A model generated the notes under the pieces. That model was given only the letters and a program-made list of their open reading frames with translations, was not told the DNA's origin and made no database searches. DNA of 64,000 nucleotides. Origin: Eutrophovita sp913057845 (lineage in GTDB: Bacteria > Pseudomonadota > Gammaproteobacteria > Burkholderiales > Eutrophovitaceae). Positions 44,907-55,000 of this stretch are shown one piece after another; the stretch's first letter is position 1; every line of letters begins with the position of its first letter. The position numbers and the translations under genes were made by a program. Location of the stretch: assembly GCA_963925895.1 (NCBI GenBank), contig CAWUVH010000001.1, positions 13,603 through 77,602 on the forward strand, written 5' to 3'.

Positions 44907-46016
44907 TTAACTCTCTATTTTTTTGAATTTATTCTTTAATTTAGAAAACAAACCGACTATCCCAAAGGGCAGGCATAGTGTTACTAAAATAAATAGTAAT
45001 CCTAAGAAAAAAAGCCAATACTCCGGAAAGGCTTGCGTGAAGAAACTCTTAGCGCCATTTACAGCTGCGGCACCTATCACGGGCCCGAGGATAGTGCCTC
45101 GCCCACCGACAGCCACCCATACCGCGATCTCAATAGAATTTGCTGGAGACATCTCGCTGGGATTGATGATGCCGACTTGAGGCACATATAAAGCACCCGC
45201 GATACCACAGATGATCGCAGAGAGTGTCCAAATGAAAAGTTTAAAACGAATCGGGTCATAGCCGCAAAACATCAGACGCGACTCGGAATCTCTAATAGCA
45301 GTCAATATTCGACCAAACTTGGATTTAATCAATACTCGAGAGAGAACCAAAACAAGTAGTAAGAAAAATGCACTAAGTCCAAACAATGCTGCGCGCATCG
45401 TTGGATCAGTTAGGGAGTAACCCAGTATTCGTTTAAAGTCAGTAAACCCGTTATTACCTCCAAAACCCGTCTCGTTACGGAAAAATAACAACATAAACGC
45501 GTACGTGAGCGCTTGAGTAATAATTGAAAAATACACGCCTTTAATACGAGACCGAAAAGCAAAATATCCGAATATGAAGGCCAGAACTCCAGGCACTAAG
45601 ACGACTAACATGATCGCCCACAAAAAACTATCTGTGCCTAACCAATGCAACGGGTACTCTTTCCAATCGAGAAAAACCATAAAATCAGGTAGATCGCTCT
45701 GATACTGACCATCCTGACCAATTTGCCGCATGAGATACATCCCAAAAGAATACCCACCAAGAGCAAAAAACAAACCTTGCCCAAGGGATAAGATTCCCGC
45801 ATACCCCCATATCAAATTCATTGCCACGGCGACTATGCAATAACACATAATTTTGCCAATTAGCGTCACGGTGTAGGAAGAAATATGAAATGCACCACCA
45901 TCTGGAATAAAGAGATACATCCACGGCACAACGATAAGAGTTAGTACAGCGAATGTTATCAATCCAAGCCAACCAAGCTTAGAAAATAACGGTTCAATAT
46001 TTGGTTGATACTGCAT
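44907..46016 (-). CDS. urtC: Urea ABC transporter permease UrtC
   Basis: A LivM-type inner-membrane permease of 369 residues with about ten hydrophobic segments. The motifs GYAGILSLGQGLFFALGGY and NPSEMSPANSIEIAVWVAVG, followed by GGRGTILGPVIGA, are typical of UrtC. It abuts urtB with no spacer. Confidence 0.94.
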   Translation of the reverse strand: MQYQPNIEPLFSKLGWLGLITFAVLTLIVVPWMYLFIPDGGAFHISSYTVTLIGKIMCYCIVAVAMNLIWGYAGILSLGQGLFFALGGYSFGMYLMRQIGQDGQYQSDLPDFMVFLDWKEYPLHWLGTDSFLWAIMLVVLVPGVLAFIFGYFAFRSRIKGVYFSIITQALTYAFMLLFFRNETGFGGNNGFTDFKRILGYSLTDPTMRAALFGLSAFFLLLVLVLSRVLIKSKFGRILTAIRDSESRLMFCGYDPIRFKLFIWTLSAIICGIAGALYVPQVGIINPSEMSPANSIEIAVWVAVGGRGTILGPVIGAAAVNGAKSFFTQAFPEYWLFFLGLLFILVTLCLPFGIVGLFSKLKNKFKKIES

Positions 46017-47642
46017 TTATCCCTCCACGGAACGTCCCTTTAGGGCAAACAACCCTTGAGGACGCTTTTGAATAACAGCAATGATGAATACAAGGATAAT
46101 AATTTTAGTTAAAACAGCCCCAACACCAGGCTCAATGAATTTGGAGAACACTCCAAGACCGAGCGCCGCGTATACCGTTCCAGCTAATTGCCCCACACCA
46201 CCAAGCACTACAACCATGAATGAATCAATGATGTACGCCTGACCAAGGTCCGGTCCGACATTACCTATTTGAGATAAAGCAACGCCAGCTAAGCCTGCAA
46301 TACCGGAACCTAAGCCGAATGCAAGCATATCGACCTTAGCCGTGTTAACCCCAACACAAGCTGCCATACTTCGGTTTTGTGTGACGCTACGGATAAATAG
46401 TCCTAGCCTAGTTTGACTAATCAGCAACCAAATACCAATAAGCACCAAGGCAGCAAAAACAATAATAGCAATACGGTTAAGAGGCATGACGATATTCCAT
46501 ACTTCAACGCCTCCCGACAACCAAGTTGGGTTTGACACCTCAACGTTTTGCGCTCCAAAAATCTGTCTAACCAACTGAATTAGAAAAAGACTAATACCCC
46601 AAGTGGCCAATAGCGTTTCAAGTGGACGACCATATAACCAACGAATAACAGTACGCTCAAGCACGACACCAATGATGGCCGAAGAAAGAAATGCCATCGG
46701 AATGGCAGCCAAAACATATAGGTCAAAATAGCTTGGTAGATAATTAACAAACAGTTGTTGTGTCACGTAAGTTGCGTAGGCACCAATCATCAACATCTCT
46801 CCATGAGCAAGATTGATCACGCCCAGCAGTCCATATGTAATCGCGAGACCCATCGCGGCAAGAAGTAAAATGCTACCTAGAGATAACCCGCTAAATAAAC
46901 GCCCAAAATAATCGATAAACGTGAGTTTCCGATCGATAGCAGTGACAGCGAATTCTATCGCCACCCTGACTTCAGCAGATACCTCTTCAAATTCACCTGA
47001 TTCATTTTTTTCTAATTTAGCTACTAGCAATTCTCGTACACGTCGTTCACTGCTCGACGTTAAATAGTTAACCGCGTCGATTCGCTCTTGCTCATCAGGG
47101 CTATCCAACAAAATGATGGATTGACTCTCTTGTAAAATTCGTCTGATCTCCTCATCAGATTCCTGAGCGAGGGCTTTATTTAAAAAAGTCAGCAATAAAG
47201 GGGATAGATTGTCCCGTAAAGACTTCGCTGAGGTAAGGCGTATTTCCCTATCATCCGATAACAATTGAAGTACGCCCACTGCGCTCTCGAGCTGGGACCG
47301 CATACGGTTATTGACAATAACCGTGTTGTAGGTGTCAGGCTGAGGGTCGAGCATCTCCAATGTGATCGCATCAATCACATCCCAATCATCATTTTCCAGA
47401 ACAATTTGGCCCGTGTCGGTAACTAATAACTCGCTGTTTTGAAGCTCTTTCAGCAATCTAAGCGCATCTGAATCTCCGACTAGTGCAATCTTATCAATAG
47501 CTTTGAGACGCTCCATCACATGCTCTGACGCCAACCCAGATATATCCGTTCGATCAAGCGCTGTACCGACCATAGGAAAGGCGAGCGCAAGGAAACTTAA
47601 AATAAATAATAATGCGTTTCGTTTGTTATTCAACATGCTCAC
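46017..47642 (-). CDS. urtB: Urea ABC transporter permease UrtB
   Basis: A LivH-type permease of 541 residues. A signal sequence (about 8-28) and a roughly 230-residue extracytoplasmic N-terminal region of helical repeat character come first, as is usual for UrtB. The permease domain follows, with AITYGLLGVINLAHGEMLMIGAY and FMVVVLGGVGQLAGT (read in parts). It is separated from urtA by 108 bp containing a hairpin with a T run. Confidence 0.94.
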   Translation of the reverse strand: MSMLNNKRNALLFILSFLALAFPMVGTALDRTDISGLASEHVMERLKAIDKIALVGDSDALRLLKELQNSELLVTDTGQIVLENDDWDVIDAITLEMLDPQPDTYNTVIVNNRMRSQLESAVGVLQLLSDDREIRLTSAKSLRDNLSPLLLTFLNKALAQESDEEIRRILQESQSIILLDSPDEQERIDAVNYLTSSSERRVRELLVAKLEKNESGEFEEVSAEVRVAIEFAVTAIDRKLTFIDYFGRLFSGLSLGSILLLAAMGLAITYGLLGVINLAHGEMLMIGAYATYVTQQLFVNYLPSYFDLYVLAAIPMAFLSSAIIGVVLERTVIRWLYGRPLETLLATWGISLFLIQLVRQIFGAQNVEVSNPTWLSGGVEVWNIVMPLNRIAIIVFAALVLIGIWLLISQTRLGLFIRSVTQNRSMAACVGVNTAKVDMLAFGLGSGIAGLAGVALSQIGNVGPDLGQAYIIDSFMVVVLGGVGQLAGTVYAALGLGVFSKFIEPGVGAVLTKIIILVFIIAVIQKRPQGLFALKGRSVEG

Positions 47643-47655
47643 GTCAACTTAACCA

Positions 47656-47683
47656 CAAAAAGCCTGCTGCTTGAAGCAAAGGC
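47656..47683 (-). terminator. Hairpin with T run between urtA and urtB (attenuator-like)
   Basis: On the minus strand GCCT (47683-47680) pairs with AGGC (47665-47662), and an inner TGCT/AGCA pair closes a 3-nt loop, followed by five T. The stem is interrupted, so it would terminate only part of the transcripts. Partial termination here would give more binding protein (UrtA) than permease, a pattern common in ABC operons. Confidence 0.5.
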
Positions 47684-47750
47684 AGACCTTTTGTGTATTT
47701 TGTTTGCACTGGTAATTTAAACAATTTCATACCAGCACCAGAGGAGATTA

Positions 47751-49001
47751 TTACAATCCCTGCTTACTCTCGTTGCCGGTAATAAATGGGCTCCAAGGCT
47801 GAGCTCTGATGGGAGTCTTAGTACTCCAAACCACCTGAAATTGGCCGTTTGGAAGGATCTCGCCAATCATAACTGGCTTATGAAGATGGTGATTTGTCGC
47901 ATCCATAGTAAGTGTAAAGCCGGATGGCGCTTTGAATGTCTGACCACCCATTGCATCACGGACTGCATCTACGTCCGTAGTTCCAGCCTGCTCTACCGCC
48001 TGTGCCCACATCTTGATTCCAACGTAGGTAGCCTCCATCGGATCATTAGTTACTACAGTATCAAGATTAGGGACGCCGTTTTTCTTGGCCCATGCCTTGT
48101 ACATTTTAGTAAATGATCTGTTTTGCTTACCTTTAACCGACATGAAATAATTCCAAGCAGCCAAGTGCCCAAGTAATGGCTTAGTGTCAATGCCTCGGAG
48201 CTCTTCCTCACCAACAGAGAATGCCACGACAGGGACATCAGTTGCTTTCAAGCCTGCATTACCCAACTCTTTGTAAAATGGAACATTAGAGTCACCATTA
48301 ATAGTAGACACTACAGCCGTTTTCCCACCAGCAGAGAATTTTTTAATATCAGCAACAATGGTTTGATAATCACTGTGACCAAAAGGCGTATAAACCTCTT
48401 CAATATCTGACTCTTCAACACCCTTAGAAATCAAGAAAGCTCGGAGGATTTTGTTGGTTGTTCGAGGATAAACATAGTCTGTCCCCAAAAGATACCAACG
48501 CTTAGCTCCACCACCCTCTTCACTCATCAAATATTCAACTGCTGGAATAGCTTGTTGATTCGGAGCGGCTCCGGTATAGAACACATTTTGTGATAACTCT
48601 TCCCCCTCGTACTGAACGGGATAAAACAGAAGATTATTTAATTCTTCGAAAACTGGTAATACAGATTTTCTTGATACAGAGGTCCAACAGCCAAAAACGA
48701 CATCAACCTCATCCTGCGTGATTAGCTGTCTAGCTTTTTCAGCAAACAGTGGCCAGTTTGATGCAGGGTCAACCACTACTGGCTCAAGTTGTTTACCCAA
48801 TAATCCGCCATTAGCATTGATTTCCTCAATAGTCATGAGCGCTGTATTCTTCAACGCCGTCTCCGAAATGGCCATTGTTCCCGACAAAGAATGCAGGATA
48901 CCAACCTTAATGGTTTCCTCAGCCTGGGCCGTCATTGCAAATGCAGAACTAATTCCGAGTGTCGCACCAATTACAGTTTTTATGAATTGCTTTCGGTTCA
49001 T
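47751..49001 (-). CDS. urtA: Urea ABC transporter substrate-binding protein UrtA
   Basis: The periplasmic urea-binding protein of the importer, 416 residues. A signal peptide (RKQFIKTVIGATLGISSA, cleaved after AQA) precedes EETIKVGILHSLSGTMAISE, the family opening. FGCWTSVSRKSVLPVFEE and YPVQYEGEE are UrtA-specific. The frame extends 44 codons upstream with no family similarity; the ATG at 49001 follows AAGGAT and places the signal peptide at the N-terminus. It is the first gene of the urt-ure unit. Confidence 0.96.
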   Translation of the reverse strand: MNRKQFIKTVIGATLGISSAFAMTAQAEETIKVGILHSLSGTMAISETALKNTALMTIEEINANGGLLGKQLEPVVVDPASNWPLFAEKARQLITQDEVDVVFGCWTSVSRKSVLPVFEELNNLLFYPVQYEGEELSQNVFYTGAAPNQQAIPAVEYLMSEEGGGAKRWYLLGTDYVYPRTTNKILRAFLISKGVEESDIEEVYTPFGHSDYQTIVADIKKFSAGGKTAVVSTINGDSNVPFYKELGNAGLKATDVPVVAFSVGEEELRGIDTKPLLGHLAAWNYFMSVKGKQNRSFTKMYKAWAKKNGVPNLDTVVTNDPMEATYVGIKMWAQAVEQAGTTDVDAVRDAMGGQTFKAPSGFTLTMDATNHHLHKPVMIGEILPNGQFQVVWSTKTPIRAQPWSPFITGNESKQGL

Positions 49002-49101
49002 TCTTATGATCCTTAAACGGTAGTTAAAAAAATGTTTCCTCACCCCAGCAACTGAAATTATTAAGATCAACTTCAGATCCTGAACTGCTGATAGAGTACA
49101 A

Positions 49102-49117
49102 AGCACAAACCGTGCCA
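49102..49117 (-). promoter_or_regulatory. Sigma-54 promoter upstream of urtA
   Basis: On the minus strand the site reads TGGCACGGTTTGTGCT, against the consensus TGGCACN5TTGCW. Only the first T of TTGC differs, and the -24 GG to -12 GC spacing is exact. It predicts a start near 49091 and a leader of about 90 nt before the urtA ATG. The 351-bp urtA-lexA gap otherwise holds the NtrC site, the lexA promoter and SOS box listed separately, and no gene. Confidence 0.8.
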
Positions 49118-49254
49118 TGATAAAAAAAATCATAAAAAACAGATGCTTAAATTAGAAGCACGCCACATAAATCAAATGACATGAGATTGCAACGAGTGAT
49201 AACGAGATAAAACGCACTAACTGCACTCACCGCACGACAAAAAGGCAGAACTGG

Positions 49255-49271
49255 TGCACCACAATGGTGCA
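49255..49271. promoter_or_regulatory. NtrC-type enhancer palindrome
   Basis: The 17-bp sequence TGCACCACAATGGTGCA is a perfect palindrome around a 3-bp centre (TGCACCA, CAA, TGGTGCA) and matches the enterobacterial NtrC binding consensus. It lies about 170 bp upstream of the predicted sigma-54 start for urtA, a normal enhancer distance. It implies that urea uptake and urease are induced under nitrogen limitation. It is also only 23 bp upstream of the lexA -35 box. Confidence 0.75.
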
Positions 49272-49294
49272 TTCGTTTTATAAAAAATATTGCC

Positions 49295-49322
49295 TTGGAA
49301 AATATCCAGTACTGTATATAAT
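49295..49322 (+). promoter_or_regulatory. Sigma-70 promoter of lexA
   Basis: TTGGAA (49295-49300) and TATAAT (49317-49322) are separated by 16 bp. The -10 box is perfect and lies inside the SOS box, so LexA binding would block polymerase directly. Confidence 0.75.
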
Positions 49323-49329
49323 AACAGTG
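49310..49329. promoter_or_regulatory. LexA (SOS) box
   Basis: TACTGTATATAATAACAGTG contains the exact CTGT-N8-ACAG core at 49312-49327 with an AT-rich centre, as in E. coli SOS boxes. It overlaps the -10 box and lies 24 bp before the lexA ATG, so lexA and probably imuA-imuB-dnaE2 are LexA-repressed. Confidence 0.9.
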
Positions 49330-49352
49330 CTAAATATTTAACCGCTATCGAT

Positions 49353-49955
49353 ATGAAACCACTCACGCAAAGACAAGCTGAAATTCTTAATCTCATTCAA
49401 AGCTTTGTTGAAAATACTGGCTTCCCTCCTACACGATCAGATATCGCCCGAGCCCTGAGTTTCAAATCTGCAAATGCGGCCGAAGACCATCTCAAGGCAA
49501 TAGAAAAAAAAGGGCACATCAAACTCACACGTGGCACATCAAGAGGGATACAACTACTTAAAAACTCCGGACTGCCCATTGTGGGTCGAGTCGCAGCTGG
49601 ACAACCCATATTGTCCGAAGAGCACATACAGAACAGGGTCCAAGTTGAGCAGTCTTTGTTTAGACCTGCAGCAGACTATCTACTCAAAGTGCGGGGAAGC
49701 AGCATGCGCGATGTTGGCATCCATGATGGGGATTTACTCGCCGTCCATGCCACATCAGAAGCACGGTCTGGGCAAATCATCGTGGCACGCATCAACCAAG
49801 AGGTCACGGTCAAACGCTTCAAACGGAAAAACAAGGAAATATGGCTAGAAGCAGAAAATCCTGATTTTCAGCCTATCTATGTCAATGGCGAACGAGATGA
49901 CTTTGCCATAGAAGGCCTCGCGGTTGGCATCATCCGTAACGGAAAAATCAATTAG
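49353..49955 (+). CDS. lexA: SOS repressor LexA
   Basis: LexA represses SOS genes and self-cleaves when stimulated by RecA filaments. The 200 residues have an N-terminal winged helix (MKPLTQRQAEILNLIQSF, with PPTRSDIARAL), the cleavage site Ala82-Gly83 (RVAAGQP), and the Ser117 (GSSMRD) and Lys154 (EVTVKRFK) dyad. The frame extends upstream through the promoter and SOS box; the ATG at 49353 gives the family N-terminus. It leads the mutasome cassette. Confidence 0.97.
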   Translation: MKPLTQRQAEILNLIQSFVENTGFPPTRSDIARALSFKSANAAEDHLKAIEKKGHIKLTRGTSRGIQLLKNSGLPIVGRVAAGQPILSEEHIQNRVQVEQSLFRPAADYLLKVRGSSMRDVGIHDGDLLAVHATSEARSGQIIVARINQEVTVKRFKRKNKEIWLEAENPDFQPIYVNGERDDFAIEGLAVGIIRNGKIN

Positions 49956-49969
49956 TGATCGACTGAATT

Positions 49970-50608
49970 ATGGCATCCCCCCTCCTTCAATCCATCCTCC
50001 CTACTCATATCTGGAAAGGGAAAGAGCACAAACTCAATCCACTCGGATACGTACCTTCAGGCTTCACCAATATTGACGAGAGCATCCACGGATGGCCTCT
50101 TGGCACACTCATGGAAATCGTACCTCACCAAATTGGAATTGGTGAGTTTTCGATATTGATTCCGGCACTTGCTCGACTCTCTCAAGACTCACGCTGGATC
50201 TTATTAGTCTGCCCTCCTCATATTCCCTATGCGCCCTTTCTATCCAGAATGGGCGTCGATACCAGCAAAGTCATCATCACACATGCACAAAACATTAATG
50301 ACGCAGGATGGTGTATGGAACAAGGGTTGAGATCGAACTCCTGTAGCGCGGTCATCGGTTGGATCCCGCAGATAACAGAAAAAATGATGCGTCGACTGCA
50401 ACTGGCCTTAGAAGCAAAAAAAGTATTGGGTGCTTTTTTTACGAAGCCAATGACAACCTATAAAAACAATCCCACACCCTGGAGAATCATAGTCAGGCAG
50501 GCCGACAATGAAACGCTAATCGACATCCCGAAACGACGAGGTGGAAGCCCCATTAGCGGCATATCAATCTCTAACCTATTGCATCAAACATGTTGTGGCT
50601 TTGCCTAA
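49970..50608 (+). CDS. imuA: Translesion synthesis accessory protein ImuA (SulA/RecA-like)
   Basis: ImuA is the RecA-like accessory factor of the ImuA-ImuB-DnaE2 mutasome. The 212 residues have the family pattern PLGYVPSGFTNIDESIHG followed by a degenerate nucleotide-binding region (LMEIVPHQIGIGEFSILIPAL, in parts), and FFTKPMTTYKNNPTPWRI near the end. The classical Walker A is not kept. It begins 14 bp after lexA and overlaps imuB by 19 bp, consistent with one SOS-induced transcript. Confidence 0.87.
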   Translation: MASPLLQSILPTHIWKGKEHKLNPLGYVPSGFTNIDESIHGWPLGTLMEIVPHQIGIGEFSILIPALARLSQDSRWILLVCPPHIPYAPFLSRMGVDTSKVIITHAQNINDAGWCMEQGLRSNSCSAVIGWIPQITEKMMRRLQLALEAKKVLGAFFTKPMTTYKNNPTPWRIIVRQADNETLIDIPKRRGGSPISGISISNLLHQTCCGFA

Positions 50609-52014
50609 GCTTCCCCAATCTACCGATCGATATTTTTTCTATTGGCGAGGAGACTAAAGAGCCCGTAGTGATCATCGAGTCAACAAATACGATCATTGCA
50701 AGCAACAACACCTCTCAGCACTTCGGCATAAAAAATGGCATGACGCTATCCGCAGCTTATGTCCTATCAAACTTTATCCAAATTAAGCACCGCAACAAAA
50801 ATCAAGAAATCAAAAAACTAGAAGAAGTCGCCATTTCTCTTTTCAAGTATTCATCTCAAATAAGTATTCGACTACCGAGCTCAGTTCTCGTTGAAATTGG
50901 AGCAAGTATCAAACTATTTCGTAGTACACAACACCTCACAAATCAAATAGCAAAAACGATTACTGATTTAGGACTTCATGCCCACACTGCCCTATCCCCT
51001 ACACCCTTAGGTGCCATATGGTTATCACGCTACCGGACAAACACCACAGCCTTTACGATAAAAGATCTATCTCAATACATTGATCCATTACCCACCTCAA
51101 TCATTGAATCTGGGAATACATCAGGCATGCAACTGCATGATGTTGGGATTAAAACTATTGGCCAATTAGCACGCATTCCCAGATCTGCCGTAACCCAACG
51201 TTGGGGAACCTATGCGTTGGATCAATTAGATCGAGCTTTCGGAAAAAAACCAGACCCTCAACGACCCTTTTCATTACCAGAGCATTTTAATTCTGAGATA
51301 TCACTCAACCTTCCCGCCTCTTCAGTAGAGGAAATCCTGTTTGGCATTCATCGAATCATTCAAAGCATGACTACTTACCTACAGGTTAAACAACGCGGAG
51401 TCATACAGTTTGAACTAAGCATCGTCAATGAAGAAAAACTGCAGCATGACTTCAAGTTCAAACTTTCAGTCCCCTCTAGAAATACAAAAAACCTGACTCA
51501 TCTCGTTCAAGAACGACTTAATCGAGAAAGTATTCCTTCTAGAATTGAGTCAGTCCAACTACGCTCCATACAAGAAATAGCCATAACCCCATCCAATCAT
51601 TCACTACTCCCTCACGAAGAACAGTGCGAACTGAATCGAGGTCATTTAATTGACCAGTTACAAGCCAGATTAGGGGAAAATTCCGTCTATGGGATCACTG
51701 TATGTGCTGACCACCGTCCAGAAAAATCCTGGAGGGAAACCATTCCAGGGAATCATCAGCAACACATAAAACTCAATCATCGACCCTCTTGGTTGCTACG
51801 CATACCCAAAGCATTAACATCAGCATCTGACATCCCACACCTACGCGGACCATTAACCATCATTGACGGGCCTGAACGCATCGAAACAGGATGGTGGGAT
51901 GATCAAGACATCAAACGTGATTACTTTATCGCCTTAACCCAAGACCATTCACAAGTATGGATATATAAAGATACGACGAGTAACCACTGGTTCTTACACG
52001 GCATTTTTGCATGA
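50590..52014 (+). CDS. imuB: Translesion synthesis protein ImuB (inactive Y-family polymerase)
   Basis: ImuB resembles DinB-type Y-family polymerases but acts as the clamp-binding hub of the mutasome. It has 474 residues. The N-terminus MLWLCLSFPNLPIDIF lacks the paired acidic residues of active polymerases. The helix-hairpin-helix region reads LHDVGIKTIGQLARIPRS, followed by a little-finger-like domain, and the C-terminal WWDDQDIKRDYFIAL motif is typical. It overlaps dnaE2 by 4 nt. Confidence 0.92.
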   Translation: MLWLCLSFPNLPIDIFSIGEETKEPVVIIESTNTIIASNNTSQHFGIKNGMTLSAAYVLSNFIQIKHRNKNQEIKKLEEVAISLFKYSSQISIRLPSSVLVEIGASIKLFRSTQHLTNQIAKTITDLGLHAHTALSPTPLGAIWLSRYRTNTTAFTIKDLSQYIDPLPTSIIESGNTSGMQLHDVGIKTIGQLARIPRSAVTQRWGTYALDQLDRAFGKKPDPQRPFSLPEHFNSEISLNLPASSVEEILFGIHRIIQSMTTYLQVKQRGVIQFELSIVNEEKLQHDFKFKLSVPSRNTKNLTHLVQERLNRESIPSRIESVQLRSIQEIAITPSNHSLLPHEEQCELNRGHLIDQLQARLGENSVYGITVCADHRPEKSWRETIPGNHQQHIKLNHRPSWLLRIPKALTSASDIPHLRGPLTIIDGPERIETGWWDDQDIKRDYFIALTQDHSQVWIYKDTTSNHWFLHGIFA

Positions 52015-55000
52015 CGACAGTCCCCGAGATGCCCTCTTATGCAGAGCTTCATTGCATCAGTAATTTTAGTTTTCTTACGGGCGCCTCACACCCTGAGGAA
52101 CTCGTAGAACAAGCCAAAAAACTTGGCTATCACGCCATTGCAATCACAGATGAGTGCTCTGTGGCTGGCGTTGTCCGAGCTCACGTGGCCGCGCAAGCGG
52201 CAGATATTAAATTACTGATTGGATCTGAATTTAAACTTGAAGAAGGGACTCGATTTGTCCTGATCGCCAAAAATCGTAACGGCTATGGTTATATGTGCAA
52301 CCTCATCAGCACCGCACGTCGTCGCGCATCTAAGGGTGAATACTACTTAAGTCAAAAACATTTTAAAGACATCGAAATAAACTGCATCGTGATATGGCTA
52401 CCCAACACTGATTTACCAGAGGAGAGTCAAATCAAAGACCTCGCTTGGTTAAAACATCATTTCAAAAACAAAGTATGGATTGGCATGGCACAACTTTTTC
52501 TCAATCACGAAAAAAAACAAATACTGGCGCTTGAACGCTTGTCACAACTCATGATGACCCCTCTCGTCGCAATTGGTAGTGCACACATGCACATACCGGA
52601 GCGTCGCATGCTAAGAGATACGATCCACGCAATTCGACTCAGAAAAACGCTTAAAAACAGTGGTTTTGAATTAGCCCAAAATGGAGAAAGCTACCTGCGC
52701 AGTATTGAAACAATCGAACGCTTATATCCCTCTCAACTCATTGCCGAGACCCTCGCGATCGCCAATCAATGCCACTTCGACCTCAGCACACTCAAATATG
52801 AGTATCCCAAGGAAATTACACCGGCTGGAATGAGTACAACTGAACATTTACGTACACTCACTCAAAAAGGGCTCGCTTGGAGATTTCCTAAAAACATTCC
52901 AGAGAAGGTTCAATTACTGGTTGAGCGGGAGCTCAGCATCATTCACGAATTGAACTATGAACCGTATTTTTTAACCGTATTTGATATCACCAACCACGCC
53001 AGATCCCAAGGCATTTTATTTCAAGGTAGAGGTAGCGCGGCAAACTCTGCGGTTTGTTATGTATTAGGTATCACAGAGGTAGACCCTAACCGCTCAGAAA
53101 TGTTATTCGAACGATTTATCTCTAAAGAGCGACACGAACCACCTGATATTGATGTCGATTTTGAAAATGATCGTCGAGAAGAGGTCATTCAGTATATCTA
53201 CAATAAGTATGGTCGAGATCGAGCAGCACTAACCGCAACGGTCGTCACTTATCGACCTAAAAGTGCGTTCAGAGATGTTGGTAAAGCACTGGGATTAAAT
53301 ATAGAACAAATTAATCGTATTTCTAATAATTTCAGCTGGTGGGACCAAAAATCGAGCCGATCTGAGAGACTCAAGGAAGCCGGGTTTAATACAAACACCA
53401 AAACAATTCGACAACTCATCTATATCACTCAGGAATTATCCGGATTTCCAAGACATTTATCCCAGCATGTTGGCGGGTTTTTAATTTCACAAGGTCCTCT
53501 GACTCAATTAGTCCCTGTTGAAAATGCGGTCATGAAAAACCGTACCGTAATACAGTGGGACAAAGATGATCTAGACGCACTGGGATTACTCAAAATTGAT
53601 GTCTTAGCACTGGGCATGCTCTCCGCCATTCGTCGCTCACTGCGCCTTATTGAAGAGTGGCACCACAAAACCTTCACCATATCTGATATCCCCCCAGAAG
53701 ACCCAAAAGTCTACGAAATGATATCTAAGGCAGACACCATTGGCGTTTTCCAAATCGAATCTCGAGCACAAATGTCGATGCTGCCTCGACTAAAACCAAA
53801 GTGTTTTTATGATTTGGTGATTGAAGTCGCTATCGTACGTCCTGGCCCTATTCAAGGCGGCATGGTTCATCCATATCTGCAACGTCGTCAGGGTAAAAAG
53901 CCCGTCACCTACCCCTCTGCCGAGGTTAAAAAAGTTTTAGAACGAACTTTAGGTGTGCCCATATTCCAAGAACAAGTGATGCAACTCGCTATTGTGGCTG
54001 CAGGATTTACGCCTGGCGAAGCCGATCAACTCAGACGCTCCATGGCGGCTTGGAAGCGTAACGGTGGTCTAGGACACCTTGAGAAAAAACTCCTTCAAGG
54101 AATGCAACTTCGTGGGTACAGCAAAGAATTTTCCAAACAAATATTCCAGCAAATTCTCGGCTTTGGGCAATATGGGTTTCCAGAATCCCACTCAGCGAGC
54201 TTCGCCCTCCTGGTTTATGTCTCCAGCTGGCTCAAATGCCACGAACCAGCAGCGTTCACCTGCGCACTACTCAACAGCCAACCGATGGGGTTTTATGCAC
54301 CATCCCAATTGATTCAAGACGCACAACGTCATGAAGTAATGATCTTGCCCGTAGATATACTACTCAGTCATCACGAGTGTCATTTGACTCGCACCCCCAA
54401 TACGGATAAGCCTGCTATTCGGTTGGGCCTGAATATGATTAAGGGACTCTCCAGCGATGCGGCACACAGGATTGTCACTCATCGATCGGAACACTTAACA
54501 GTGGATCAAATTGTAAGGCTCGCAGGATTAAATAAAAAAGACTTACGCGCACTCGCTGGTGCTGATGCCTTATCAAGTGCAATAGGAAATCGACATCAAG
54601 CAAATTGGTGGGCACGTGGACTGGACCTAAACCCACCCGAGCTATTTCGCCACTTACCAAGCACGCAGGAGTCTCTGAACTTACCCACACCGACAAAGGG
54701 TGAAAATATTGTTGCTGACTACAGGAGTCTAGGACTCACCTTGCGGGAACATCCGCTGCACTTACTCAGATCAGAACTCAACAAAAGGAAAATATCAACA
54801 GCCGAGAAGATCAAAACACTTCGAAGTGGACAATCGGTTCGCGCAGCAGGAATCGTCACCTCCCGCCAACGTCCCAGCACATCCAGTGGTGTGGTATTCG
54901 TTACTCTCGAGGATGAAACGGGGTATACGAATGTGGTGATCTGGAACCGAATTGCCTCCGAACAACGTCAAATACTGATGAATGCTCAACTAATGGTTGT

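Noticed and set aside
49002..49133. N-terminal extension of UrtA by 44 residues
   Set aside because: It would hide the signal peptide inside the protein and cover the sigma-54 promoter; the ATG at 49001 is the real start.
49245..49270. A second sigma-54-like site (TGGTGC followed by TTCTGC) on the minus strand
   Set aside because: The GG to GC distance is 2 bp too long; the 49102-49117 site fits far better.
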